From Terriglobus albidus (lineage in GTDB: Bacteria; Acidobacteriota; Terriglobia; Terriglobales; Acidobacteriaceae): a stretch of DNA of 64,000 nucleotides. A program made the translations under genes and the position numbers. A model generated the notes under the pieces. It did no database searches. It was not told the origin of the DNA and worked only from the letters and a program-made list of their open reading frames with translations. Of this stretch, positions 54,298-62,134 are shown one piece after another (position 1 is the stretch's first letter; every line of letters starts with the position of its first letter). The DNA lies in the NCBI RefSeq assembly GCF_025685425.1, contig NZ_JAGTAS010000049.1:1-64000 (forward strand). Direction: 5' to 3'.

Positions 54298-54642
54298 ATG
54301 AGCGAGTACCTGATCCGATTTGTGATTGGAGGAGCCGTTGTCACCGCATTTGCAATGATTGGGGACGTTCTGCGGCCAAAGAGTTTTGCCGGCCTGTTCG
54401 GAGCGGCTCCCTCGATCGCGCTCGCCACTCTGGGTCTGACGATCAGACATAAGGGACCGCAGGTGGCTTCCATTGAAGGGCGATCGATGATTCTGGGAGC
54501 GATCGCTTTTCTTGTCTATGCAGCCGCGGTCAGTTGGATCATGCGCCGCTTCCGTATAAGCGCCTTGATGTCGACGGTGTGTCTGATGCCTTTGTGGTTC
54601 CTTGCTGCGTTCTCTCTGGTTGCTCTCTTCGGAGGTTCGTGA
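54298..54642 (+). CDS. DUF3147 membrane protein, copy 1
   Basis: A 114-residue protein with four hydrophobic segments. Its N-terminal part RFVIGGAVVTAFAMIGD and SFAGLFGAAPSIALATLGL match the DUF3147 family. It starts 14 bp after ppa, with TTGAGGT before ATG 54298, and is followed 2 bp later by a paralogue with the same RF..GGA..TA..GLF.A.P.I..A pattern. Function is unknown; such two-gene arrangements often form hetero-oligomeric small transporters. Confidence 0.85.
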   Translation: MSEYLIRFVIGGAVVTAFAMIGDVLRPKSFAGLFGAAPSIALATLGLTIRHKGPQVASIEGRSMILGAIAFLVYAAAVSWIMRRFRISALMSTVCLMPLWFLAAFSLVALFGGS

Positions 54643-54644
54643 TC

Positions 54645-55121
54645 ATGGTCGAGGTAAGACTACGAGCCCTCAAAGATGCGAAGCTTCGTGAGTTCCTCCT
54701 CCGATTCGGCTTCGGGGGAGCCTGTACAGCACTCGCCGGATTCATCGCCCATCGTTACGGACCCGTGATCGGCGGACTGTTTCTAGCCTTTCCGGCGATC
54801 TTTCCGGCAAGTGTGAGCCTGGTGGAGTCGCACGAACGTGCCCGCAAACGCGAGATTGGATTCGATGGCACACAGCGAGGACGGATGGCCGCGGCCATCG
54901 ATGCCGCCGGAGCAGCCCTGGGATGCGCCGGTCTCGTGCTGTTTGCCGTGGTTGTCTGGAAGCTGCTGCCGCATCTCAATGCCGTGCTTGTCATTGCGCT
55001 TGCCTGCTGTGTCTGGCTGGCAACTACCCTGCTGCTATGGGAGGTGCGTAAGCGCCGGTTCTTCGGAAGGTCTAGACGAAGTATGAAAGAGCGGAATACG
55101 AATTATCAAAGGTCGGAATGA
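54645..55121 (+). CDS. DUF3147 membrane protein, copy 2
   Basis: A 158-residue protein whose first 60 residues parallel the preceding gene (REFLLRFGFGGACTALAGFI, GLFLAFPAIFPASVSLVESH) and which has a longer hydrophilic middle (HERARKREIGFDGTQRG) before two further helices (about 88-135). GGAGG lies 10 nt before ATG 54645. It probably acts together with copy 1. It is convergent with accD. Confidence 0.85.
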   Translation: MVEVRLRALKDAKLREFLLRFGFGGACTALAGFIAHRYGPVIGGLFLAFPAIFPASVSLVESHERARKREIGFDGTQRGRMAAAIDAAGAALGCAGLVLFAVVVWKLLPHLNAVLVIALACCVWLATTLLLWEVRKRRFFGRSRRSMKERNTNYQRSE

Positions 55122-55169
55122 TTGAAGACGTGTCGTGTGAGCAAGGTTCTCACCTGCCCATACAGGACG

Positions 55170-55199
55170 TCTTCAACTTTCAACGTTTAACTTTCAACC
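55170..55199. repeat. CAACTTTCAACGTTTAACTTTC repeat
   Basis: A short run of ACTTTCAAC/GTTTAACTTTCAAC units in the 93-bp convergent gap. Sibling runs are at 45574-45605 (AGTTAAAAGTTAAAAGTTG) and 52029. Confidence 0.45.
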
Positions 55200-55214
55200 T
55201 GCTTTTCTAACGAT

Positions 55215-56060
55215 TCAGGCCGGCTGCATGAAGCTTAGAGCGCGGATGAGGTAGTCCTTCAGCTCGCGGCGAGGAACAACGGCATCGAGGAAGCCGTGCT
55301 CCAGCAGGAACTCCGCGCGCTGGAAGCCTTCGGGGAGTTTCTGGCGAATGGTCTGCTCAATGACGCGGGGGCCGGCGAAGCCGATCAGGGCTCCGGGCTC
55401 GGAGATATTGAGATCGCCGAGCATGGCGAAGCTGGCAGTAACGCCGCCGGTGGTGGGATCGGTCATCAGGGAGATGAACGGGATCTTCTCGGCGTCGAGA
55501 CGCGTAAGAGCCGTTGAGACCTTGGCAAGCTGCATCAGGGAGGCGATGCCTTCCATCATGCGCGCTCCGCCGGAGGCCGAGATGATGATGAGCGGCGTCT
55601 TCATCTCGTAAGCGCGGTCCACAGCGCGAGCGATGGTCTCACCCACGACCGAGCCCATGGAGCCGCCGATGAAGCCATATTCCATTACGGAAAGGACGAC
55701 ACGGTGCGGCCCCATCTGACCGATGGCATTGATAATGGCATCGTTCAGGTTGGTCTTACGCCGAGCTGCCTGCAAGCGGCTGCTGTAGCTCTTAAGATCG
55801 GTGAAGTTCAGCGGGTCGGTGGAGCGCAGATCGAGGTCGACCAGCTGATAGCCGGGCTCAAGCAGCAGATTGATGCGCGAGCGGGCATCGAGGCGGAAGT
55901 GCTTGCCGCACTTGGGGCAGACCTGCAGGTTCGCTTCGAGATCGGCCTTCCAGATGATCTGCCGGCAACCTTCGCACTTGATCCACAGACCTTCCGTGCG
56001 GACTGTCTTCTCGGTGTCGTCGTTGATGATCTCGTTGTCTTCGCGCTTAAACCAGGACAT
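55215..56060 (-). CDS. accD: Acetyl-CoA carboxylase, carboxyltransferase beta subunit
   Basis: A 281-residue AccD, which with AccA transfers the carboxyl group from biotin to acetyl-CoA for fatty acid synthesis. The N-terminal zinc ribbon has Cys29, Cys32 (CEGC) and Cys48, Cys51 (CPKC). The crotonase-like domain has MGSVVGETIARAVD, IIISASGGARMMEG, FISLMTDPTTGGVTASFAML and GFAGPRVIEQTIRQKLPEGF. ATG 56060 (MSWFKRED) is the family-like start; the frame is open upstream to 56276 but that part is unlike AccD. No accA is nearby. Confidence 0.97.
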   Translation of the reverse strand: MSWFKREDNEIINDDTEKTVRTEGLWIKCEGCRQIIWKADLEANLQVCPKCGKHFRLDARSRINLLLEPGYQLVDLDLRSTDPLNFTDLKSYSSRLQAARRKTNLNDAIINAIGQMGPHRVVLSVMEYGFIGGSMGSVVGETIARAVDRAYEMKTPLIIISASGGARMMEGIASLMQLAKVSTALTRLDAEKIPFISLMTDPTTGGVTASFAMLGDLNISEPGALIGFAGPRVIEQTIRQKLPEGFQRAEFLLEHGFLDAVVPRRELKDYLIRALSFMQPA

Positions 56061-56085
56061 CCTGTTCGTAACCGCCCTGGTTATT

Positions 56086-56838
56086 TTACCGGAGCGGAGC
56101 GTACGGTGCAGAACGGCGGAAGAAGAGGCCGCCCGCGGCGCAAAGAACAAGGCCCCAGGCGATGGCAAAGGAGAGGCGCAACGCACTTTCCCGGCGCTCA
56201 AAGGGAAGCAGGCTTTGGCCGGCAACGATGTAATTGCCGTTGGGAAGTGGACGAACGGTGAGCGCGAGACGGACACGATTCTCCGGCTGCCAGGTGATGA
56301 CTGTGCGGCCAGTCCGCCGGATACGGGGAAAGATCACGCTGGGCGGATGCGGAAAGGCTCCATGCAGCGTGGCGCTGGCAGCAATCGGTTCGCCGGCAGG
56401 GTTGTAGATGGCTGCAAAAGTATGGTCCGAGCGCAGCCAGTCGAGATCGCTGATCTCTTCGCGCGGCTCGAGAATATGTTCGTCCCCTCCCGCTTCCAAC
56501 GTGACGGCAATGCTCGCTACAGCCTGACGCGGCTTGATATCGGCCTGACGTCGCACAATCTGCTGTGCGCCAACCGCCATCGCCAGCAATACGAACGTGG
56601 CAGCTCCAGTGAGCAGGATGGCGTGCAACGGCCGTAACGGTGTCGATACCCGCTCCCACAGCCCGGAACCCAGGCTATCGCGCAGATAGGCGAGGAGGAG
56701 CCGGCCGTGTCCAAATTCCCGTTCGCCATAGGCCTGACGCGCGGCATCGAGAAGCTGCTCGCGATACCGCTCGCGAAATGTCTTTGGATAGAGATGCAGG
56801 GAAAGAGCGTAGATGCGGAGAAAACGATCGAGCTTCAT
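56086..56838 (-). CDS. Membrane protein partner of PadR regulator
   Basis: A 250-residue protein with an N-terminal cytosolic helix-rich part (RFLRIYALSLHLYPKTFRER, YREQLLDAARQAYGE), a transmembrane helix about residues 75-93, a predicted extracytoplasmic beta-rich domain (about 100-215) and a second helix about 222-240. The N terminus recalls the prefix found in PadR-associated permease-like proteins. It overlaps the PadR gene by 4 bp (ATGA), so they are an operon. Function is unknown. Confidence 0.75.
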   Translation of the reverse strand: MKLDRFLRIYALSLHLYPKTFRERYREQLLDAARQAYGEREFGHGRLLLAYLRDSLGSGLWERVSTPLRPLHAILLTGAATFVLLAMAVGAQQIVRRQADIKPRQAVASIAVTLEAGGDEHILEPREEISDLDWLRSDHTFAAIYNPAGEPIAASATLHGAFPHPPSVIFPRIRRTGRTVITWQPENRVRLALTVRPLPNGNYIVAGQSLLPFERRESALRLSFAIAWGLVLCAAGGLFFRRSAPYAPLR

Positions 56839-57176
56839 GCCTTCACCTCGATGGGGCGTATGCCTTTTTCATGAGCCATGGAGACCGAACGCTGCAGCCG
56901 CGCCGTCTCTGCTGTAAGCACCCGCTTTCCGAGCGGGGTCACGCGATAGTAGCGGCGGCGCTCATCTTCAGAAAGCCTCGTCTCCACGACCAGGCCGGCG
57001 GCCAGCAGGCGGTCGAGCGTTCCATACAGAGTGCCCGGTCCCATGGAGACGTGCTCTCGAGCCTCCTGCATGATGGCATAGCCGTGCTTTTCGCCATCGG
57101 CGAGGGCAAGAAGGATGGCAAAGACTGCCGGCGTCAGCGGAAGATGGTCTTCGGGCGAGGTCCTGGCGGTGCTCAT
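56835..57176 (-). CDS. PadR-family transcriptional regulator
   Basis: A 113-residue PadR protein with the winged helix TPAVFAILLALADGEKHGYA, MGPGTLYGTLDRLLAAGLVV, RRRYYRVTPLGKRVL and a C-terminal helix. Start 57176 (ATG) is favoured over GTG 57185. It overlaps the downstream membrane protein gene by 4 bp. Two GATATATC/GATATATT sites lie 25-47 bp upstream and are probable autoregulatory operators. Confidence 0.94.
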   Translation of the reverse strand: MSTARTSPEDHLPLTPAVFAILLALADGEKHGYAIMQEAREHVSMGPGTLYGTLDRLLAAGLVVETRLSEDERRRYYRVTPLGKRVLTAETARLQRSVSMAHEKGIRPIEVKA

Positions 57177-57200
57177 GGAAGGCACTTTACATCAGAAACG

Positions 57201-57223
57201 GATATATCTGCAACGGATATATT
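57201..57223. promoter_or_regulatory. Paired GATATAT sites upstream of PadR gene
   Basis: ACGGATATATC and ACGGATATATT recur 15 bp apart; GATATATC is itself a palindrome. Position 25-47 bp upstream of the padR start suggests an operator. Confidence 0.55.
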
Positions 57224-57226
57224 GGA

Positions 57227-57335
57227 ATATTTTCCCTGTTGCTGGGTATTCCGGAAGGGGCGTGCAGCGGCGTTTTCATTGCGGAAAACGCCCACAGATG
57301 CCGAAACCCTACTCTACACCTACAGGGAAAATGCT
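57227..57335 (+). repeat. 110-bp inverted-repeat element (family A), copy 2
   Basis: Ends TATTTTCCCTGT and ACAGGGAAAATGCT are inverted; the middle carries GGCGTTTTC ATTGCG GAAAACGCC, a perfect 9-bp stem. It is tandem with the next copy, about 50 bp from the PadR start on the other strand. Confidence 0.85.
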
Positions 57336-57341
57336 CTAATC

Positions 57342-57450
57342 GCATTTTCCCTGTTGCTGGGTATTCCGGAAGGGGCGTGCAGCGGCGTTTTCATTGCGGA
57401 AAACGCCCATAGATGCAGAAGCCCTACTCTACAGCTACAGGGAAAATGCT
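57342..57450 (+). repeat. 110-bp inverted-repeat element (family A), copy 3
   Basis: Almost identical to copy 2 (differences mainly CACAGATGCCGAAA versus CATAGATGCAGAAG). Ends GCATTTTCCCTGT / ACAGGGAAAATGC. It abuts the stop of the zinc-ribbon gene. Confidence 0.85.
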
Positions 57451-57456
57451 ATATAG

Positions 57457-58137
57457 CTAGCTGGCGATCCGGCGACTGCTCTTACGGACCATACCCGAGA
57501 TGGCGCCGACGAGGGCGAGAAAGGCCGTGATGAGGACGGCGCGCATGGCGAACCCCGAGAGCATCTGTCCGGCGCGCATCTCAGGCGTATTCATCAGCGC
57601 TAAGTAGATCTGCTGCTGTTTCGCATCGAGGCCCATCTTTTGATACAGATCCGTCACGGTTGTCATACCGGCAGTGAAGACTGCGTCTATCTCTGCTCCG
57701 CGATGCAGGACATAGCGCTGGATAACCATCAGCAGCGCGGTAGAGAAGGTCGTGAGGAATGAGATGGCGAGGCCGGTTACGGTCCCAAGACGCGCGCCGA
57801 TGCCGCCGTCCATAGGACGGTTGGGCGCCGGTTTGAGATAGAACCAGAGCGTCGTGGTGGATGCCGTGAGAATCCAGAGAAAACGGGCGATGGAGAGTAC
57901 CGGCACCAAAACGGCCAGGGCAGAGAGCACGGCGGCAGCAGCGGCAACGACCAGCGACGAGATCAGAGCCCGGTGCCAGTCGATGCGCGAGACACGCTGT
58001 AACGGAGGCAGGCTGCCGGCGGCAGCTTCATCCTCCATCTGCTCTGCGGTGACATAGAGCTGCGCCGCTCCGCAATGAGGGCAGAAGGCGGAGTCCGCTG
58101 GGAAAAACTGATGACACCGATGGCAGGTTGCTTCCAT
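57457..58137 (-). CDS. Zinc-ribbon membrane protein
   Basis: A 226-residue protein. The N-terminal zinc ribbon has CHRC (residues 5-8) and CPHC (19-22). It is followed by a short linker and four hydrophobic segments (about 58-82, 83-100, 115-138 and 198-215). No known family beyond the ribbon is recognised. It is co-oriented with the YVTN propeller gene 26 bp upstream, which starts at 59141 and ends at 58164, so these two are probably an operon. Confidence 0.8.
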   Translation of the reverse strand: MEATCHRCHQFFPADSAFCPHCGAAQLYVTAEQMEDEAAAGSLPPLQRVSRIDWHRALISSLVVAAAAAVLSALAVLVPVLSIARFLWILTASTTTLWFYLKPAPNRPMDGGIGARLGTVTGLAISFLTTFSTALLMVIQRYVLHRGAEIDAVFTAGMTTVTDLYQKMGLDAKQQQIYLALMNTPEMRAGQMLSGFAMRAVLITAFLALVGAISGMVRKSSRRIAS

Positions 58138-58163
58138 GCTGCTAAAAGGCTAGCAGACGAACG

Positions 58164-59141
58164 TTATTTCGCGGAGACCAGCACCATGCCGTCGGCGCCT
58201 TTGCCCGAGAAGATGCTCCTGACCTTCTCCTGCTTGGCCACATCCAGCTCATCGATCGTTCCGGAGTGCAGGCTGGAGACAAAGGCGCGCTTGCCGTCTT
58301 TCGTGATCACGACTGCCTGCGGGTATTCGCCTGCCGGAATGACCTTCGTGACCTTCATCGTCGCCAGGTCGAGGAAAGCGACCTGGTTGGCATGGACCAG
58401 GCAAAGGATCAGGGTCTTGCCGTCGGGCGTAATGGCGCCGCCGTAGCCGGCGGCCGGCAGCGGGACGTAGTTCTTTACTTTATTGGTGGCGGTATCGATG
58501 ACCGCGAGACGCGGCTCCACCTGATCTGAGGTGAAGACATACTTGCCGTCATTGGTGATGGTGATGCGCTGCGTGTTCTTCGAGATCGGGATAATGGTGA
58601 CGAGCTTCTTCGCATCCAGATCGAGCACCGAGACAGTACCGGGGCCAACATTCGCCGTGTAGGCGCGGTGGCCATCCGGAGAGAGCACCAGCATGTGCGA
58701 CTCAGCCTGGCCGGTCGGGATGGAGTAGAGCACCTTGTAGGTCTTGGGATCGATGGCGGTGATGCTTTGATCGAGCTCAGTCGTCACCCACAGAACATTG
58801 CGATGCGTGTCATAGACAGGCTTGTGCGGACGGACGCCGTGACCAAGATTGATGGTGTGGATGATCTTGTGGCTGGCCACATCGACGACCTGGATCTCTG
58901 CGCCGTCCGTTCCCGGCCTGCCGACACCGGCATTGCCATACATGGGAACGAAGGCGATTTTGCCGTCGGGCGTCGTGGTGATCTCGTGTCCGGTGACACC
59001 GTTCTCGGGAATCGTGTCGACAACCTTGCCGGCCACCGTATCGATGTAGGTGAGGCTCCGGTCCGTCTGATTGGTGACCAGGAGGGTGGACTGGGCCAGG
59101 GCAGAGGTAGCGAAGAGAGTAGCGGCAAGTGCGATTTTCAT
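58164..59141 (-). CDS. YVTN beta-propeller protein, exported
   Basis: A 325-residue secreted protein with a signal peptide (MKIALAATLFATSALAQ) and seven YVTN/NHL-like blades: LTYIDTVAGKVVDTIPENGV, DGKIAFVPMYGNAGVG, VVDVASHKIIHTINLGHGVR, HRAYTANVGPGTVSVLDLDA, DGKYVFTSDQVEPRLAVIDT and DGKRAFVSSLHSGTIDELDV. Start 59141 is favoured because the signal peptide begins there; an upstream extension to 59237 runs into a family A repeat. Such propellers bind ligands or partner proteins in the periplasm; function unknown. Confidence 0.9.
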   Translation of the reverse strand: MKIALAATLFATSALAQSTLLVTNQTDRSLTYIDTVAGKVVDTIPENGVTGHEITTTPDGKIAFVPMYGNAGVGRPGTDGAEIQVVDVASHKIIHTINLGHGVRPHKPVYDTHRNVLWVTTELDQSITAIDPKTYKVLYSIPTGQAESHMLVLSPDGHRAYTANVGPGTVSVLDLDAKKLVTIIPISKNTQRITITNDGKYVFTSDQVEPRLAVIDTATNKVKNYVPLPAAGYGGAITPDGKTLILCLVHANQVAFLDLATMKVTKVIPAGEYPQAVVITKDGKRAFVSSLHSGTIDELDVAKQEKVRSIFSGKGADGMVLVSAK

Positions 59142-59182
59142 GGCAGGCAAGGATAGCAGGAAAACCGGAGCATTTGCCGTAG

Positions 59183-59290
59183 AGCATTTTCCCTGTAGGG
59201 GTTGTGTGGCTTCCGCATCCATGGGCGCTTTCCGCAATGGAGCGGCCGCAGCACTCCTCTTCCGGGATATCCAGCAACAGGGAAAATGCT
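59183..59290 (-). repeat. 110-bp inverted-repeat element (family A), copy 4
   Basis: Ends AGCATTTTCCCTGT and ACAGGGAAAATGCT with GGGCGCTTTCCGC in the middle, in the opposite orientation to copies 1-3. It lies between the divergent YVTN and M13 peptidase genes, 36 bp before the latter's start. Confidence 0.85.
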
Positions 59291-59326
59291 ATGAACCGGT
59301 ATAGTGAGGCCATTGAGGAATTTGCC

Positions 59327-61333
59327 ATGAAATGGTTTGCCGCGGCCGCGCTGGGTTGTACTCTGCTGCCATTTTCCACCGCCGCCCAGCAGGGCGCACG
59401 GGTTCAGGACATCGACAAGTCGCTCTCACCGTGCAGTGACTTCGATGACTATGCCAACGGGCAGTGGCGGAAGCAGAACTCGATGCCCGCAATCCAGACG
59501 TCCTGGGCACTGCGGACCGTAACCCAGGAGGAGACGACAGCGAAGCTGCGCGGCCTGCTGGATGAGGCCTCCTCGAAGAAGCAGGCGGCGGGCAGCACCG
59601 AGCAACTGATCGGCGACTTCTATGGTGCGTGCATGGACGAGGCCGCTGTCAATGCCGCGGGCCTGAAGCCGCTGCAGGCAACACTGGCCCGCATTGACGC
59701 TATTAAGGATGCTCGCAGTGTCCAGGCGATGATCGTCGACCTGATGAAGATCGGCATCCGGGCTCCGCTCGATATCAGCTCGTCGCAGGATGCACATGCT
59801 CCTCTGGATACCATCGCCGAGATCTCGATCCGCGGCCTGGGCCTGCCTGACCGGGACTATTATCTGCGCAACGAACCTCGCTACAAGGAGATTCGCGAGA
59901 AGTACACCGCACATGTAGAGGCGATGTTCAAGCTCGCGGGCTACAGCGAGGTCCAGGCAAAGGAAGCGACCGATGCCGTGCTGAAGATCGAGACAAAGCT
60001 GGCCGAGGCGCGGCTGTCGCGCGTGGAGCTGCGTGAGCCGAAGAACACCGACCATCCAATGCAGTTCAGCGAGCTAACGAAGCAGTACCCTGGCTTCAAC
60101 TGGGCAGCCACCTACAAGTCGCTGAATATCCCTCCTGGCAAGCTGAACCTCAGCCAACCGAAGCTGACCACAGCTTTCCTCACCGAGTTGCAACAGGCAC
60201 CTGTTGGCGAGTGGAAGGCCTATCTGCGCTGGATGGTGCTGCACGCCGATGCTGCCTACCTGCCCACAACTTTCGTGGATGAGAACTTTCGCTTCTTCGG
60301 GACGGTGATGACGGGCGTGAAGGAGCAGCGGCCGCGGTGGCAACGTTGTTCGCGTCTGGTGGATTCTCAACTCGGCGAAGCCCTGGGAAAGAAGTACGTC
60401 GAGGTGTACTTCTCACCCGAAGCGAAGGCTCGCGCGCGCGAGATGGCCGTCAATATCGCCGAGCAATTGAAGCTGAGCATTATCGGCAATGACTGGATGA
60501 CGCAGGCAACCAAGGCCAAAGCTCTGGAGAAGGTGGCCGCGCTGAATATCAAGGTCGGATATCCGGACAAGTGGAAGGATTACTCGAGCGTGAAGGTTAC
60601 GCGTAGCGAGTTTCTATCGAATGTGATGTCGACGCAGGCCTTCGCGGTACGGGATGACCTGGGCCGGATCGGCAAGCCATTGGACCGGGGCCGCTGGGAT
60701 ATGACTCCGCCCACGATGAACGCCTATTACAACCCGCAGATGAATGAGGTGGTTGTACCGGCGGGATACCTGCAACCGCCCGGCTTCAATCCGAAGGGTC
60801 TGGACGCCATCAACTACGGTGCAATTGGAGTAACGATTGGTCACGAGATCAGCCACGGCGTCGACGATGAAGGTGCGCAGTTCGCCGCCGATGGATCTCT
60901 GACAATGTGGTGGACACCGGAAGACTTTGACAAGTTCAAGGCCAAGACGGCGTGCACGACGCAGCAGTACGACAACTACTTCATCGAGCCCGGCATCCAT
61001 CACAACGGAAAGCTGGTAACAGGCGAAGCATTAGGTGACCTGGGAGGCGTAAACCTGGCCTTCCGGGCGTATGAGAAGTCACGCGAGGGCAAGGGGCCGG
61101 AGCCGACCGTCGATGGGATGACTCCGGAACAGCAGTTCTTCCTGGCGGAGGCGCAATGGCGCGGGGCCCTGGTAAGACCCGAGGCAGCACGCAGCCAGGT
61201 GCAGGTGGACCCGCATCCGCTGGGAAAATGGCGCGTGCTGGGCCCGTTATCAAACATGCCGGAGTTCGAGAAGGCGTGGGGGTGCAAGAAAGGTGACCCG
61301 ATGGTGCGCGCAGAGACGTGCAAGGTCTGGTAG
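59327..61333 (+). CDS. M13-family metallopeptidase (neprilysin/PepO-like), exported
   Basis: A 668-residue zinc endopeptidase with a signal peptide (residues 1-19, LLPFSTAAQ). The N-terminal M13 domain begins SPCSDFDDYANGQWRKQN and the catalytic domain holds HEISH (His506, Glu507, His510) in VTIGHEISHGVDDEGAQFA and the third ligand Glu567 with Asp571 in GEALGDLGGVNLAF. NAYYNPQMNEVVVPAGYLQP is the substrate-binding NAFY-like segment, and the protein ends CKVW as is typical. GAGGAA lies 6 nt before ATG 59327; an upstream extension runs through the family A repeat. It degrades peptides outside the inner membrane. Confidence 0.96.
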   Translation: MKWFAAAALGCTLLPFSTAAQQGARVQDIDKSLSPCSDFDDYANGQWRKQNSMPAIQTSWALRTVTQEETTAKLRGLLDEASSKKQAAGSTEQLIGDFYGACMDEAAVNAAGLKPLQATLARIDAIKDARSVQAMIVDLMKIGIRAPLDISSSQDAHAPLDTIAEISIRGLGLPDRDYYLRNEPRYKEIREKYTAHVEAMFKLAGYSEVQAKEATDAVLKIETKLAEARLSRVELREPKNTDHPMQFSELTKQYPGFNWAATYKSLNIPPGKLNLSQPKLTTAFLTELQQAPVGEWKAYLRWMVLHADAAYLPTTFVDENFRFFGTVMTGVKEQRPRWQRCSRLVDSQLGEALGKKYVEVYFSPEAKARAREMAVNIAEQLKLSIIGNDWMTQATKAKALEKVAALNIKVGYPDKWKDYSSVKVTRSEFLSNVMSTQAFAVRDDLGRIGKPLDRGRWDMTPPTMNAYYNPQMNEVVVPAGYLQPPGFNPKGLDAINYGAIGVTIGHEISHGVDDEGAQFAADGSLTMWWTPEDFDKFKAKTACTTQQYDNYFIEPGIHHNGKLVTGEALGDLGGVNLAFRAYEKSREGKGPEPTVDGMTPEQQFFLAEAQWRGALVRPEAARSQVQVDPHPLGKWRVLGPLSNMPEFEKAWGCKKGDPMVRAETCKVW

Positions 61334-61340
61334 ACCTAAG

Positions 61341-61386
61341 GGCATGACATCAAACTCCTCCCAGTCAACATCGGGAGTTTGATGCC
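61341..61386. terminator. Hairpin between M13 peptidase and nadD
   Basis: CATCAAACTCC (61348-61358) and GGAGTTTGATG (61374-61384) form a perfect 11-bp stem with a 15-nt loop. No U-tract follows, so termination is likely but not certain. Confidence 0.55.
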
Positions 61387-61407
61387 ACCCCCTAATCAGG
61401 AATATTC

Positions 61408-62007
61408 ATGCGACGTATCGGTATCTTCGGAGGCACCTTCGATCCTCCACATTCGGGCCATATTGATGTAGCAAAAGCAGCAGCGGACAGCTTTGCTCTT
61501 TCTGAGGTTTGGTGGACTCCGGTTGGACGCCAGCCATTGAAGACAACGCCTCCTCAGGCGTTTTATTCCCAGCGGCTGGCAATGGTGCGCATGGTATGCG
61601 AGGCGGACTACCGCTTCGTCGCCAGCGGCGCTGACGCTCCGCGCGGCGACGGACAACCGAACTTCACCATTGACCTGCTGCAGACGCTGCACGGGGAAAA
61701 TCCCGGTTGCAGTTGGTGGAATATCGTCGGCGCGGACAGCTTTCTTGATCTCCCCCGCTGGAAATACCCCGACCAGCTTTTGAACTTTGCCCAATGGATT
61801 GTCGTCTCGCGCCCGGGTTTCGACCTTTCGCGGATTGACGCCATGGGTCTGACCTCGGCTCAGCAATCGCGTGTGCACCTGTTGACGGATATCGAGGAAC
61901 CGATCTCGGCAACAGACCTGCGGGACGCACTGAAACGCGGTGAGCATCCGGCAGCGGTGCCTCCGCCGGTACTTCGCTACATCGAAGAACATGGGCTGTA
62001 CCGGTAG
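61408..62007 (+). CDS. nadD: Nicotinate-nucleotide adenylyltransferase
   Basis: A 199-residue NadD enzyme joining ATP and nicotinate mononucleotide to form deamido-NAD. The nucleotidyltransferase motif GGTFDPPHSGH is at residues 8-18 (H15 and H18), WWTPVGRQPLK is the following strand, and ISATDLRDAL is the (I/S)-S-x-T-x-(I/L)-R signature. Length is typical. A family A repeat follows immediately. The usual neighbour rsfS is found 1.7 kb downstream. Confidence 0.96.
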   Translation: MRRIGIFGGTFDPPHSGHIDVAKAAADSFALSEVWWTPVGRQPLKTTPPQAFYSQRLAMVRMVCEADYRFVASGADAPRGDGQPNFTIDLLQTLHGENPGCSWWNIVGADSFLDLPRWKYPDQLLNFAQWIVVSRPGFDLSRIDAMGLTSAQQSRVHLLTDIEEPISATDLRDALKRGEHPAAVPPPVLRYIEEHGLYR

Positions 62008-62118
62008 AGCATTTTTCCTGTAGGTGTAGTGCGGGGCTTGTGCATCTATGGGCGTTTTCCTCAATGAAAACGCCGCTGCGCCCCTGCTCTCGACTACCCA
62101 GCAACAGGAGAAATTCTC
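62007..62118 (-). repeat. 110-bp inverted-repeat element (family A), copy 5
   Basis: Ends GCATTTTTCCTGT and ACAGGAGAAATTCTCT, degraded relative to other copies, with GGCGTTTTC CTCAAT GAAAACGCC in the middle. It fills the gap between nadD and the metallophosphoesterase gene. Confidence 0.8.
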
Positions 62119-62134
62119 TAGACTGTCGAATGTG

